Positions 5,491 to 13,501 of a DNA stretch of 13,583 nucleotides are shown here, piece by piece. The stretch spans positions 1-13,583 of the forward strand of contig JAQVQT010000030.1 of the NCBI GenBank assembly GCA_028701435.1, read 5' to 3'. The notes below the pieces were generated by a model, which was not told the DNA's origin, searched no databases, and saw only the letters and a list, made by a program, of their open reading frames with translations. Position 1 is the stretch's first letter. The number at the start of each line of letters is the position of its first letter. Both the position numbers and the translations under genes were made by a program. Origin of the DNA: Smithellaceae bacterium. Lineage in GTDB: Bacteria > Desulfobacterota > Syntrophia > Syntrophales > Smithellaceae.

Positions 5491-7179
5491 ATGGGCAATG
5501 TTTACCTGGAAAAGCCGTGGTTGAAGAATTATGACAAACACGTTCCACCTGAACTCCGGTATGAAGAGAAAAGTTTTACCGATTTATTCTCGGAAGTTGT
5601 CGCCAGGTATCCCGATAAGACCGCTCTCATTTACCTGGGGCGATCGCTGACTTTCCGGGATGTCGATGTTCTTTCCAACCAACTCGCCCATTTTTTCATC
5701 AAAAGCGGCCTGAAGCCCGATGACGTCATTGGCATGCATTTGCCCAATATTCCGGCGCACTATATTGCCGTGTTGGCGGCGCAAAAGGCCGGATGCATTA
5801 CCACGGGCCTGTCTCCGCTGATGACGGCGCATGAGATGGCGCACCAGCTCGCGGATTCGGGGACGAAAATAGTCTTCACGGTGGACGTGCTTTATTCCAA
5901 AGTAGCCGAAGTGGCCGGGAAAGCCCCTTTTTCGACCGTGGTGGTTTCGGAGATTGCCGACTTTCTTCCCGGTGTGAAGCGTGTGCTGGGGAAGCTTTTG
6001 AAAAAGATTCCCACGGCGGAGGTGAAACCCGTTCCCGGGAAGACGGTTTTGCGCTTCATGGAGGCTTTGAAGGGAATGCCCAAAGACCGTGTGGCGGTCA
6101 AAAGGACGTTCGATGACACGATATTCATGATGTACACGGGGGGCACCACGGGGCCGGCCAAAGGGGCCCTGCTGACCCAGCGAAGCTACCTGAGCAATCG
6201 TCAACAGACACTTGCCTGGCTGGACATCAAGCCGGAGGATATCGCCCTTTCCGCCTTTCCCCTTTTTCATATCGCGGGGCTTGCCCTTGGCGGATTCACG
6301 ATGACCCAGGGGGTTACCCAGATCTGCGTGCCCAACCCGCGCGATACACACTTTATCATTGAGGCGCTGAAAAAATACCGCCCCACCTTCTTCGTGAACG
6401 TTCCCACGGTCTTTTTTGAACTGCTGAAAAAGCCCGAGTTCAAAGCGCTCGATCTCAAGGGACATCTCAAGTGGTGCATGAGCGCCGCCGCGCCGTTCCC
6501 GGCGGAGAACATCAAAGAACTCGAATCGATCATCGGCGAGGGAAATTTCATCGAGCTCTACGGCATGACGGAGATGTCGCCGGTGATGATCTGCAATCCC
6601 CTCAAAGGCAAGAAAAAACCGGCGTCCATCGGCATGCCGTTTCCCGACACGGTGGTTCAGCTCCTCGATACGGCGACCGGGAACCCTGTGGCGCCGGGCG
6701 AACCGGGTGAGATCGTCATCCGCGGACCGCAGCTCATGCGGGAGTATTTCAACAAGCCCGAAGAGACCGCCAACGCCGTCCGTAACGGATGGATGCACAC
6801 GGGGGACGTGGCGAAGATGGACGAGGACGGCTACTTTTATCTGGTGGACCGGGTGAAGGACATGGTGATCGTGTCCGGATTCAAAGTCTTTACCCGGGAG
6901 CTGGACGAAATCCTGGTGACGCACCGGGATGTTCAGATGGCGGCCAGCATCGGCCTGCCCGATCCGGAGCGTCCGGGATCGGAGCGCGTGGGCTGCGCCA
7001 TCGTCCTTCATGAAGGCGTGGAAAAAACCGATGCAAAGAAAGAAGAGATTCGCGCCTTCCTCAAGGAACGGATAGCGCCCTACAAGATGCCGCGCGTCAT
7101 CGAATTTATGGACGAGCTTCCCACAAGCGGCGTGGGCAAGGTGCTCAAGCGCGAATTGAAAAAAATGATGTCGGTCTAA
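5491..7179 (+). CDS. AMP-forming fatty acid-CoA ligase (FadD-like)
   Basis: Member of the ANL adenylate-forming superfamily. It activates a carboxylic acid, probably a medium- or long-chain fatty acid, to acyl-AMP and then acyl-CoA, the entry step to beta-oxidation or lipid synthesis. At 562 aa it matches FadD-type length. Visible motifs are the ATP-binding loop YTGGTTGPAKG (215-225), A5 ELYGMTEMSP (355-364), A7 GWMHTGD (433-439), A8 DRVKDMVIVSGFKVF (453-467) and A10 PTSGVGKVLKREL, with the catalytic lysine at about 550. No signal peptide or membrane segment is seen. The start is firm: AAGGAGG (5479-5485) lies 5 nt before the ATG. Substrate chain length cannot be read from the sequence. The gene stands alone, with a 197-bp spacer upstream and a convergent gene downstream. 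It fits a fatty-acid-using organism. Confidence 0.9.
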   Translation: MGNVYLEKPWLKNYDKHVPPELRYEEKSFTDLFSEVVARYPDKTALIYLGRSLTFRDVDVLSNQLAHFFIKSGLKPDDVIGMHLPNIPAHYIAVLAAQKAGCITTGLSPLMTAHEMAHQLADSGTKIVFTVDVLYSKVAEVAGKAPFSTVVVSEIADFLPGVKRVLGKLLKKIPTAEVKPVPGKTVLRFMEALKGMPKDRVAVKRTFDDTIFMMYTGGTTGPAKGALLTQRSYLSNRQQTLAWLDIKPEDIALSAFPLFHIAGLALGGFTMTQGVTQICVPNPRDTHFIIEALKKYRPTFFVNVPTVFFELLKKPEFKALDLKGHLKWCMSAAAPFPAENIKELESIIGEGNFIELYGMTEMSPVMICNPLKGKKKPASIGMPFPDTVVQLLDTATGNPVAPGEPGEIVIRGPQLMREYFNKPEETANAVRNGWMHTGDVAKMDEDGYFYLVDRVKDMVIVSGFKVFTRELDEILVTHRDVQMAASIGLPDPERPGSERVGCAIVLHEGVEKTDAKKEEIRAFLKERIAPYKMPRVIEFMDELPTSGVGKVLKRELKKMMSV

Positions 7180-7273
7180 CGCCGCCGGCGGCGAAATGCC
7201 GCTGGACCGCTTTTGCCCCTGATGCGGCAACCGGGTTCTTTGTATAGGGCGTAACAAACGGCGTCTTTACAAT
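7180..7273. other. Convergent spacer with a GC palindrome and a possible stem-loop
   Basis: Directly after the ligase stop lies the perfect palindrome CGCCGCCGGCGGCG (7180-7193). TGCCGC (7197-7202) pairs with GCGGCA (7224-7229) over a 21-nt loop. Neither is followed by a T-tract on either strand. These may halt or stabilise the ends of the two convergent transcripts, but the match to an intrinsic terminator is poor. Confidence 0.3.
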
Positions 7274-8143
7274 TTACGCTTTCCCGGGCGTTTCTTTGAT
7301 GTAAACGTCTCGCTGCGGAAAGGGAATTTCAACGCCTTTTTCCCGGAAGCGGCGGGCGATTTCATAATAGAGCCGGCTTTTGAGCACGCCGGGGCGGTTG
7401 ATGTATTCCCGCGTCCAGACGCGCAGGTTGAACATCATGGCGCTGTCGGCAAAATCCGAAAAAAGCACGTCGGGTTTGGGGTCTTTAAGTACGCCGGGTT
7501 CGTCCAGCGCGATTTCCAAAAGGAGTTTCCTGACGGTCTCCGGGTCTTCTTTGTAGGCGACTCCCACGGGGAAATTGAAACGGACGTTGCGGTCGGTGTG
7601 GCTCCAGTTGATGACCGTTTCGGAAATAAACTGCGAGTTGGGCACGATGATGGAGATATTGTCGTTGGTGGTGATCGTGGTTGCGCGCATCGAGATGTCC
7701 ACCACGTCGCCCGCCACATTTGCCACTTCGATCCGGTCGCCCACCTTGATGGGCCGCTCGAAAAGAATGATGAGGCCGCTGACGAAATTGTTGGTGATGT
7801 TTTGCAGACCGAAACCGATGCCGACGCCCAGGGCGCCCAGCAGGATGGTCAGGCTGCTCAGATTGATCCCCGCGGTTTGCAGGATGACGACGAAGCCCAC
7901 GACCAGAACCAGGTATTTGACCATGGAACCGATGGCGACGCGCACGCCCAGTTCCATCCGGCTTTTCGCCAGCAGGCGGTGGGCGATGAGTTTATGGAGC
8001 GCCGAGGCCGCCGTGGCCAGAATCACCGTCGCCAGAATCAGGTAAAGCAGCGTCCAGAGGGTAAAGGTCGCGTCTCCCATTTTAAACAGCGGAATGTGGA
8101 GCGCCTCCGCGATTTTTTGCATCCACTCGGTTATGCCGTCCAT
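7274..8143 (-). CDS. Small-conductance mechanosensitive ion channel, MscS family
   Basis: Inner-membrane channel that opens under membrane tension and releases solutes during hypo-osmotic shock. From the ATG at 8143 the protein has 289 aa, nearly the size of E. coli MscS (286). Hydrophobic segments lie at about residues 27-50, 73-92 and 96-113. The last contains the Gly/Ala-rich pore helix LLGALGVGIGFGLQ, followed by NITNNFVSGLIILFERPIKVGDRIEV, the MscS signature leading into the cytoplasmic beta domain. The C-terminal alpha/beta vestibule portion (about 185-289) ends in FPQRDVYI, as in the family. The frame is open 27 codons further, to 8224. The shorter start is chosen because AGGAGG (8149-8154) lies 5 nt upstream and the extra residues look like spacer. 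It follows typA by 100 bp on the same strand and may be read through from it. Confidence 0.92.
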   Translation of the reverse strand: MDGITEWMQKIAEALHIPLFKMGDATFTLWTLLYLILATVILATAASALHKLIAHRLLAKSRMELGVRVAIGSMVKYLVLVVGFVVILQTAGINLSSLTILLGALGVGIGFGLQNITNNFVSGLIILFERPIKVGDRIEVANVAGDVVDISMRATTITTNDNISIIVPNSQFISETVINWSHTDRNVRFNFPVGVAYKEDPETVRKLLLEIALDEPGVLKDPKPDVLFSDFADSAMMFNLRVWTREYINRPGVLKSRLYYEIARRFREKGVEIPFPQRDVYIKETPGKA

Positions 8144-8148
8144 CTGTG

Positions 8149-8154
8149 CCTCCT
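8149..8154 (-). promoter_or_regulatory. Ribosome binding site that fixes the mscS start
   Basis: The minus strand carries AGGAGG 5 nt before the ATG at 8143, an ideal site. The alternative ATG at 8224, only 20 bp from the typA stop, has no such signal, so the 27-residue extension is rejected. Confidence 0.8.
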
Positions 8155-8243
8155 GAAACGGAAAGAAAACGGGAATGAAAAGGGACGCCGGAATCCGGAA
8201 GGGCTGATTCGGCGGCGTTCCCACCTTTCAAAAAATTCGAAAA

Positions 8244-10061
8244 TTACTCCTCCCGGCGGGCTTTCATCTGACGCTTCGTCGCGTCCAGCTCCATCTTGCG
8301 CAGGCGCACGCTCTGCGGGGTCACTTCCACCAGTTCGTCTTCGGCGATGAACTCGATGGCCTGATCGAGCGACAGAATCCGCGGCGGCCGCAGGATCACG
8401 GTGGCGTCCGAGGTGGAGGCCCGCATGTTGGTGAGCTTCTTTTCTTTGACGATGTTGACGTTGAGGTCCTGCGGACGGTTGCGTTCGCCCACGATCATGC
8501 CCGCGTACACATCCGCGCCGACGTCCACGAGCATTTCGCCGCGGTCTTCCATGGCGTAGCTGGCATAACCCGTCACGCGGCCGGCGCGGTCGGCCACCAG
8601 CACGCCCGTGTTGCGCTGGGGAATGGCGCCGAACCACGGCGCATAGTCTTCCAGAAGGGAATTCATCACGCCGCCGCCTTTCGTATCGGTCAGAAACTGG
8701 CCGCGAAATCCGATGAGGCCCCGCGAGGGAATCAGAAATTCCATGCTGACGCGGCCGCTGCCCTTGTTGACCAGGCTTTCCAGCCTTCCTTTGCGGATGG
8801 AAAGCTTTTCCGTAATCCGGCCCACGAACTCTTCGGGGATGTCCAGAAACAGACGCTCCACCGGTTCGAGAGTTTTGCCGTCCTCCTTCCGGGTGATCAC
8901 CTGCGGTTTGGATACGGTCATCTCAAATCCTTCGCGGCGCATGGTTTCAATCAGGACGGCCATCTGCAGTTCGCCCCGCCCGCACACTTCAAACGCGTCG
9001 GTGCGGTTCAGTTTTTTGATCCGGACCGCTACATTGCGCAGCGCTTCCTTTTCGAGCCTTTCCAGAAGATGGCGGGACGTCAGGTATTTGCCTTCCCGGC
9101 CGGCAAAGGGCCCGTCGTTGACGTAAAAGATCATGGAAACCGTCGGTTCGTCCACCATCAGCCGGGGCAGGGCCTGCGGATGCTCGTCCGACGAGATCGT
9201 ATCGCCGATGGTGACGTTATCCACGCCGGCCAAAGCGAGAATGTCTCCCGACTCCGCTGACGTGGCCGGTTTTCGGGTCAGCCCGTAAAATGTGTAAAGC
9301 GCCGAGAATTTTACGCCGGGGACGATCCGGTCCTTGGCGCAAAGGCTGTAAAACTGGTTCATTTCCAGCCGTCCGGATTGCAGGCGGCCCACGGCGATCT
9401 GGCCGACGTAGGGATCGTAATCCAGGTTCGTCACCAGAAACTGCGTATGGGCGTCGTCGTCGCCCGCGGGAGCGGGGATGGATTCAAGGATTGCCTGTAA
9501 AAGCGGCTGCAGATCGGAGCTGTCGTCGCCCAGGGTCTTGTGGCTGACGCCGGTTTTGGCGTTGGTGTATAGAATCGGAAACTCAATCTGATGTTCTTCG
9601 GCGCCCAGATCGATAAAGAGATCGTAGGTTTCGGAGATGACTTCCTCGATGCGCGCGTCGGGCCGGTCGATCTTGTTGATGACGAGAATAATCGGCAGAT
9701 GAAGGGCCAGCGCTTTTTTTAAGACGAAGCGGGTCTGGGGGAGCGGCCCTTCGCTCGCGTCCACCAGCAGCATGGCGCCGTCCACCATATTGAGGCTGCG
9801 TTCGACTTCGCCTCCGAAATCGGCATGCCCCGGTGTATCAACGATATTGATTTTGACGCCCTGATATTCCACGGCCGTGTTTTTCGCCGCAATCGTGATG
9901 CCGCGCTCCTTTTCCAGGGCCATCGAGTCCATCACGCGGTCTTCCACGGCCTGGTTGGAGCGGAAAATGCCGGTCTGCTTGAGCATGGCGTTGAGCAGCG
10001 TGGTCTTTCCGTGATCGACATGGGCAATGATCGCGACATTTCTCAAGTGTTCTTTTTTCAT
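8244..10061 (-). CDS. typA: Translational GTPase TypA/BipA
   Basis: Ribosome-associated GTPase of the EF-G/LepA group, linked to ribosome assembly at low temperature and to stress responses. The 605-aa product has every G motif: G1 AHVDHGKT (13-20), switch RGITI (53-57), G3 DTPGH (75-79), G4 NKID (129-132) and a G5-like TNAKTG (166-171). Beta-barrel domain II lies around 205-300. The C-terminal EF-G-like region includes the TypA-typical SRGLIGFRGQFLTDTKGGGVMN (split over 446-467) and RPPRILSLDQAIEFI near the end. The length matches the family (about 600 aa). The ATG at 10061 has only a weak purine stretch (AGAGAAGA) before it. It is upstream of mscS on the same strand and divergent from hsp20. 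No distinct promoter was identified. Confidence 0.97.
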   Translation of the reverse strand: MKKEHLRNVAIIAHVDHGKTTLLNAMLKQTGIFRSNQAVEDRVMDSMALEKERGITIAAKNTAVEYQGVKINIVDTPGHADFGGEVERSLNMVDGAMLLVDASEGPLPQTRFVLKKALALHLPIILVINKIDRPDARIEEVISETYDLFIDLGAEEHQIEFPILYTNAKTGVSHKTLGDDSSDLQPLLQAILESIPAPAGDDDAHTQFLVTNLDYDPYVGQIAVGRLQSGRLEMNQFYSLCAKDRIVPGVKFSALYTFYGLTRKPATSAESGDILALAGVDNVTIGDTISSDEHPQALPRLMVDEPTVSMIFYVNDGPFAGREGKYLTSRHLLERLEKEALRNVAVRIKKLNRTDAFEVCGRGELQMAVLIETMRREGFEMTVSKPQVITRKEDGKTLEPVERLFLDIPEEFVGRITEKLSIRKGRLESLVNKGSGRVSMEFLIPSRGLIGFRGQFLTDTKGGGVMNSLLEDYAPWFGAIPQRNTGVLVADRAGRVTGYASYAMEDRGEMLVDVGADVYAGMIVGERNRPQDLNVNIVKEKKLTNMRASTSDATVILRPPRILSLDQAIEFIAEDELVEVTPQSVRLRKMELDATKRQMKARREE

Positions 10062-10277
10062 TCTTCTCTTTCTATCCGGTCGTCAATGGGAAGGTGTTTT
10101 CGAACTGAACGAATCGAATCGCAACCGCTGGAATGTTCCGCCTGATAGTTTTTTTGGCGGACGGGTTTTCCCATAGCAAAATATCGCCGATTAAACCACT
10201 GATTTTTTTTCAGGTTTCCTTCCGTATCCCTGGCTTACACTATTCCCTGCGTTTGTTGACGTACTCACCATGAAAAG

Positions 10278-10372
10278 AACAGTGAAAAGCGACGAGTGGA
10301 AAGCGCAAAGAGGAAAAACTCATTGCTCATCACTTTTCCCTATTCCCTATCCACCATCCACCATCCACTGTT
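10278..10372. repeat. Foldback made of 13 phased heptamers
   Basis: From 10278 to 10368 the sequence divides exactly into 13 units of 7 bp. The first six units are purine-rich and mostly end in G (for example AAAAGCG at 10285, GAAAGCG at 10299). The last seven are pyrimidine-rich and end in C (TATTCCC at 10341, TATCCAC at 10348, CATCCAC at 10355 and again at 10362). The ends are complementary, AACAGTG (10278-10284) with CACTGTT (10366-10372), and T-rich runs lie outside both ends. On the minus strand the right half reads as GGTGGAT- and AGGGAAT-type heptamers. Heptameric short tandem repeats are known from cyanobacteria (STRR) and occur between genes in other bacteria. The inverted two-half layout suggests a MITE-like or slippage-built element. 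Confidence 0.7.
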
Positions 10373-10386
10373 TTTTCTCCCGGGCC

Positions 10387-10415
10387 TTTACAAATCATCC
10401 TTGAATTACTATACT
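10387..10415 (+). promoter_or_regulatory. Sigma-70-type promoter of hsp20-lon
   Basis: TTTACA (10387-10392, 5 of 6) and TATACT (10410-10415, 5 of 6) are separated by exactly 17 bp. Transcription would start near 10422, giving a short leader of about 34 nt. This is the best promoter match in the window and would serve both hsp20 and lon. Confidence 0.65.
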
Positions 10416-10455
10416 TTTGGCGTAGTCAAAAAAACGCATTCGAGAGGCGCAGGAA

Positions 10456-10896
10456 ATGACCTACATCAAAATTAATTTCGGCGGTAATTTTGAAGACGAA
10501 TTCCAGAAAGCGGTGGACGAAGTTTTCCATCTGGTTCGCCCGGCCTTCAAAAATTATGAATGCATCTGGCGTCCCGGCGTGGATGTCTGCGAATCAGCGG
10601 ACGAAGTGATTGTGCTGGCCGATATGGCGGGGCTGAACAAGGAAGAACTGCACATTGAAGTGAATCGCCTTAAAATGAAAATTTCCGGCGTTCGCAAAGC
10701 CATTCAGCTTTTGCAAAATGCCCGGTATCGCCAGGCGGAAATTCCGCACGGGTATTTCGAAAGAAGCGTTGCCCTGCCTGCGCCCGTGGACGCGCAGTCC
10801 TCCGTTGCTTCTTACGCCGACGGCATTCTGATGGTGCGGATGAAAAAGCTGCCGGTCAACAAGACGCATCGGATCTCGGTCATTTCGGAAGCCTAG
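10456..10896 (+). CDS. Small heat shock protein, Hsp20/alpha-crystallin family
   Basis: ATP-independent holdase chaperone that binds unfolding proteins and assembles into large oligomers. The 146-aa product has a short N-terminal arm (1-35) and an alpha-crystallin domain (about 38-140): WRPGVDVCESADEVIVLADMAG, split over 39-60, then LKMKISGVRK, the dimer-loop region YRQAEIPHGYFERSVALPAPVD, and the signature A-x-x-x-D-G-I-L-M-V at about 118-127, which corresponds to the family's AxxxnGvL. The C-terminal tail ends HRISVISEA, where an I-x-V/I-type anchoring motif is expected. It starts after GAGAGG (8-nt spacing) and a sigma-70-type promoter. The next gene, lon, begins 32 bp later on the same strand. 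The pairing of a holdase with an AAA+ protease suggests a joint stress operon. Confidence 0.92.
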   Translation: MTYIKINFGGNFEDEFQKAVDEVFHLVRPAFKNYECIWRPGVDVCESADEVIVLADMAGLNKEELHIEVNRLKMKISGVRKAIQLLQNARYRQAEIPHGYFERSVALPAPVDAQSSVASYADGILMVRMKKLPVNKTHRISVISEA

Positions 10897-10928
10897 CGGT
10901 TTCTTGCCCGACTCAACAGGAGGTTAGC

Positions 10929-13394
10929 ATGACGGAACAAAACGTCTCTGAACATAAAAATACATTCAATATCCCGGAAGTGATTCCCATCCTGCCGCTG
11001 CATCATGTGATGGTGTTTCCCAAAACGATGATTCCGCTGGAAGTGACGGGCAGCGCATCGGTCCTGGTGGACGAAGCCATGACCAAAGACCGGCTGGTGG
11101 GTCTGATCATGACCAAAAAGGAACAGGATAACGTCCAGCCCTATGCCAGGGAAGACCTGCATGCGATGGGCACCTGCGCGGTCATTCTGAAGATGGCCAA
11201 GACGGCGGAAAACCGTACGCAGCTTCTTTTGCAGGGGCTCAGCCGTTTTTCCGTCGAGGAAATCATCGAGGGGAAGCCCTATCAGCAGGCGCGCATTCGG
11301 CTGGTGGATGAAAAGGAAGTGAAAGATCTTGAAACCGAGGCGCTGATGGCGAATCTGCTGACGCTGTTTGACCGGATTTTGAAGCTTTCGCCGTTTCTGC
11401 CGCCGGAATTCGGCCCGATGGCCAAGTCCATCAATGAAGCGGGAACGCTGGCCGATCTGATTGCGTCCATTATCAACGCGCCGGTGGAGGAGAAACAGAA
11501 GGTGCTGGATACCGCCGACGTCAAGCTGCGCCTGAAAGAGTTGACGCGCATGGTCAATCACCAGATGGAAGTCCTTGAACTGGGCAACAAAATCCAGACC
11601 AAGGTCAAGGACGACATCGACAAGAACCAGCGGGAATATTATCTGCGCCAGCAGATGAAAGCCATTCGCCAGGAACTGGGCGAGAGCGACGAAAACACGG
11701 TGGAGACGGACGAGTACCGCAAAAAAATTGAAGAGAAAAATCTGCCGGAGGAGGCCAAAAAAGAGGCGCAGCGCGAACTGGAGAGGCTTTCGCGCATGCA
11801 TCCGTCTTCGGCGGAATACACGGTTTCCTCCACGTACCTCGACTGGATCACGGCGCTGCCGTGGCATGAAGCCACGGCGGACAATCTGGATATCGCCGCC
11901 GCGCGCAAAATTCTGGACGAAGATCATTACGGACTGGCCAAGCCGAAAAAGCGGATTATCGAGTATCTGGCGGTCCGCAAACTCAAGCCGGATTCCAAGG
12001 GTCCGATCCTCTGTTTCGTGGGGCCTCCGGGCACCGGCAAAACCTCGCTGGGGCATTCCATCGCCCGGGCGCTGGGGCGCAAGTTCTGGCGCATCGCGCT
12101 GGGAGGCGTGCGCGACGAAGCGGAAATTCGCGGCCATCGCCGCACCTACATCGGCGCTCTGCCGGGCCGCATCATTCAGGGCCTGAGGCGCGCGGAATCC
12201 AACAACCCCGTGTTCATGCTCGATGAAATCGACAAACTCGGCAGCGACTTCCGCGGCGATCCCTCTTCGGCGCTTCTGGAAGTGCTGGACCCGCAGCAGA
12301 ACAACACCTTTACGGACCATTACCTGGATGTACCGTTCGATTTGTCGAAGGTGTTGTTTATCGCCACGGCCAACATGCTGGATACGATCCCGCCGGCGCT
12401 CCTGGACCGCCTGGAAGTGATCGAACTGACCGGCTACACGCAGGAAGAGAAGATGAAGATCGCCGAAAAATATCTCATTCCGCGGCAGCTCAAGGAAAAC
12501 GGTTTAACCGCTTCTCAGTTCAAACTGACGGGCAAGGCGCTTTCCACGATCATCACCGGCTACACACGGGAAGCAGGCGTGCGCAATCTGGAGCGTGAGA
12601 TCGCCAACGCCTGCCGCGGCGTGGCGGCGCAGATTGCCGAAGGGAGCCTCAAATCCAAAACCGTGACGGACAAAGACGTGCACCGGTATCTGGGAGCGGT
12701 TCGCGTTCCCACGGATATCGACGCCCGCATCACCAAGCCCGGCATTGCCATCGGCCTGGCGTGGACGCCCGTGGGCGGCGACATGCTTTTCATCGAAGCC
12801 ACCGCGATGAAGGGCAAGAAAGGGCTCACACTGACCGGGCAGCTGGGCGACGTCATGAAGGAATCCGTCGCGGCGGCGCTGAGCTTTCTGCGCACCAACG
12901 CAGAAGAGCTGGGCGTGAATCCCGACTTTTTCGAGGACCGCGACATTCACATCCACGTTCCGGCGGGCGCAACGCCCAAGGACGGTCCGTCGGCGGGCGT
13001 CACGATGCTGACGGCGCTGACCTCGCTTCTGACCAACCGCAAGGTGAGAAAGCAACTGGCGATGACCGGAGAGATCACGCTGCGCGGCGCGGTGCTGCCC
13101 GTGGGCGGCATCAAGGAAAAGGTGCTCGCGGCCTATCGCGCGGGAATCAAGACCCTCATTCTGCCCGCGTGGAACCGGAAGGACCTCGAGGATATTCCGG
13201 CCAACGTGCAGAAAAAGGTGAAATTCCATTTTGTGAGCGACATGATGGAGGTGCTCACGCTCGCGCTGGAGCCGGCTGCGGGAAGGAAGCCGGTGAAGAA
13301 AGCGAATGCAAAAACCGCTCAGATGAAGAAAGCAAAACCGACGGCGGCCGCCGGAAAAAAGGCCGCCCACAGCAAAGCCGGGGCGAAGAAGTAA
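10929..13394 (+). CDS. lon: ATP-dependent serine protease Lon (LonA)
   Basis: Cytoplasmic hexameric AAA+ protease that degrades damaged and selected regulatory proteins. The 821-aa product has the N-terminal substrate-binding domain (about 17-210, beginning IPILPLHHVMVFPKTMIPL), a coiled-coil linker (about 215-300), AAA+ Walker A GPPGTGKT (365-372) and Walker B FMLDEID (429-435), and a C-terminal protease domain. The catalytic Ser688 in DGPSAGV and Lys731 in GGIKEKVLAA are 43 residues apart, as in E. coli Lon (S679/K722). The last roughly 38 residues form a Lys/Ala-rich tail not found in the 784-aa E. coli enzyme. AGGAGG lies 5 nt before the ATG. It follows hsp20 by 32 bp, so co-transcription is likely. 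Confidence 0.97.
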   Translation: MTEQNVSEHKNTFNIPEVIPILPLHHVMVFPKTMIPLEVTGSASVLVDEAMTKDRLVGLIMTKKEQDNVQPYAREDLHAMGTCAVILKMAKTAENRTQLLLQGLSRFSVEEIIEGKPYQQARIRLVDEKEVKDLETEALMANLLTLFDRILKLSPFLPPEFGPMAKSINEAGTLADLIASIINAPVEEKQKVLDTADVKLRLKELTRMVNHQMEVLELGNKIQTKVKDDIDKNQREYYLRQQMKAIRQELGESDENTVETDEYRKKIEEKNLPEEAKKEAQRELERLSRMHPSSAEYTVSSTYLDWITALPWHEATADNLDIAAARKILDEDHYGLAKPKKRIIEYLAVRKLKPDSKGPILCFVGPPGTGKTSLGHSIARALGRKFWRIALGGVRDEAEIRGHRRTYIGALPGRIIQGLRRAESNNPVFMLDEIDKLGSDFRGDPSSALLEVLDPQQNNTFTDHYLDVPFDLSKVLFIATANMLDTIPPALLDRLEVIELTGYTQEEKMKIAEKYLIPRQLKENGLTASQFKLTGKALSTIITGYTREAGVRNLEREIANACRGVAAQIAEGSLKSKTVTDKDVHRYLGAVRVPTDIDARITKPGIAIGLAWTPVGGDMLFIEATAMKGKKGLTLTGQLGDVMKESVAAALSFLRTNAEELGVNPDFFEDRDIHIHVPAGATPKDGPSAGVTMLTALTSLLTNRKVRKQLAMTGEITLRGAVLPVGGIKEKVLAAYRAGIKTLILPAWNRKDLEDIPANVQKKVKFHFVSDMMEVLTLALEPAAGRKPVKKANAKTAQMKKAKPTAAAGKKAAHSKAGAKK

Positions 13395-13422
13395 TCAGGG
13401 GCGTTGTTCCCGATAATGATTA
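13392..13422 (+). terminator. Possible stem-loop at the lon 3' end
   Basis: TAATCA, starting in the lon stop codon (13392-13397), pairs with TGATTA (13417-13422), and GGG/CCC can pair inside. No T-tract follows, so this is a weak terminator candidate or an mRNA end-stabilising structure. Confidence 0.25.
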
Positions 13423-13501
13423 GTTGGCCTTCAATATTCCAATCCATGGCAAATGCCGCCGAAATCTTGCTTTTTCGATCCGGTATGCTATGTTGCAAGC
13501 C

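Larger units (their letters stand above)
10062..10455. other. Divergent 394-bp gap between typA and hsp20
   Basis: No credible gene is present. The typA-proximal third contains TCCGCC (10137-10142) pairing with GGCGGA (10156-10161) over a T-rich loop, and several A/T homopolymers. The centre holds the heptamer foldback (10278-10372). The right part holds a strong promoter (10387-10415) and the hsp20 Shine-Dalgarno GAGAGG (10442-10447). No CIRCE element (TTAGCACTC-N9-GAGTGCTAA) and no full heat-shock sigma-32-type promoter was seen; CTTGAA at 10400 has no matching CCCCAT-type -10. Confidence 0.6.

Noticed and set aside
5302..5541. Minus-strand frame of 79 codons over the two hairpins, considered as a gene that would explain the minus-strand terminators
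   Set aside because: It has no ribosome binding site, begins inside the ligase coding start, contains the hairpins within the frame, and has no recognisable similarity. An RNA rather than a protein would be the better explanation.
5584..7257. Very long minus-strand open frame (557 codons) opposite the acyl-CoA ligase
   Set aside because: It is the antisense shadow of a gene with complete family motifs. Its translation is His/Arg/Gly-rich with no recognisable domain, and long antisense frames are expected from GC-biased third codon positions.
8144..8224. 27-residue N-terminal extension of the MscS protein
   Set aside because: The internal ATG at 8143 has an ideal AGGAGG and gives the usual family length. 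The extension lacks a ribosome binding site and resembles spacer sequence.
10278..10372. CRISPR array as an explanation of the repeats
   Set aside because: The units are 7 bp, contiguous and degenerate, with no spacers and no cas genes nearby.
10400..10420. Heat-shock sigma-32 promoter (CTTGAA) before hsp20
   Set aside because: Only the -35-like half is present. The expected CCCCAT-type -10 is missing, and a good sigma-70 promoter overlaps the site.
10893..12320. Minus-strand open frame of 475 codons opposite lon
   Set aside because: Shadow of lon: Phe/His/Arg-rich translation without motifs, lying over the intact plus-strand Lon N-terminal and AAA+ domains.
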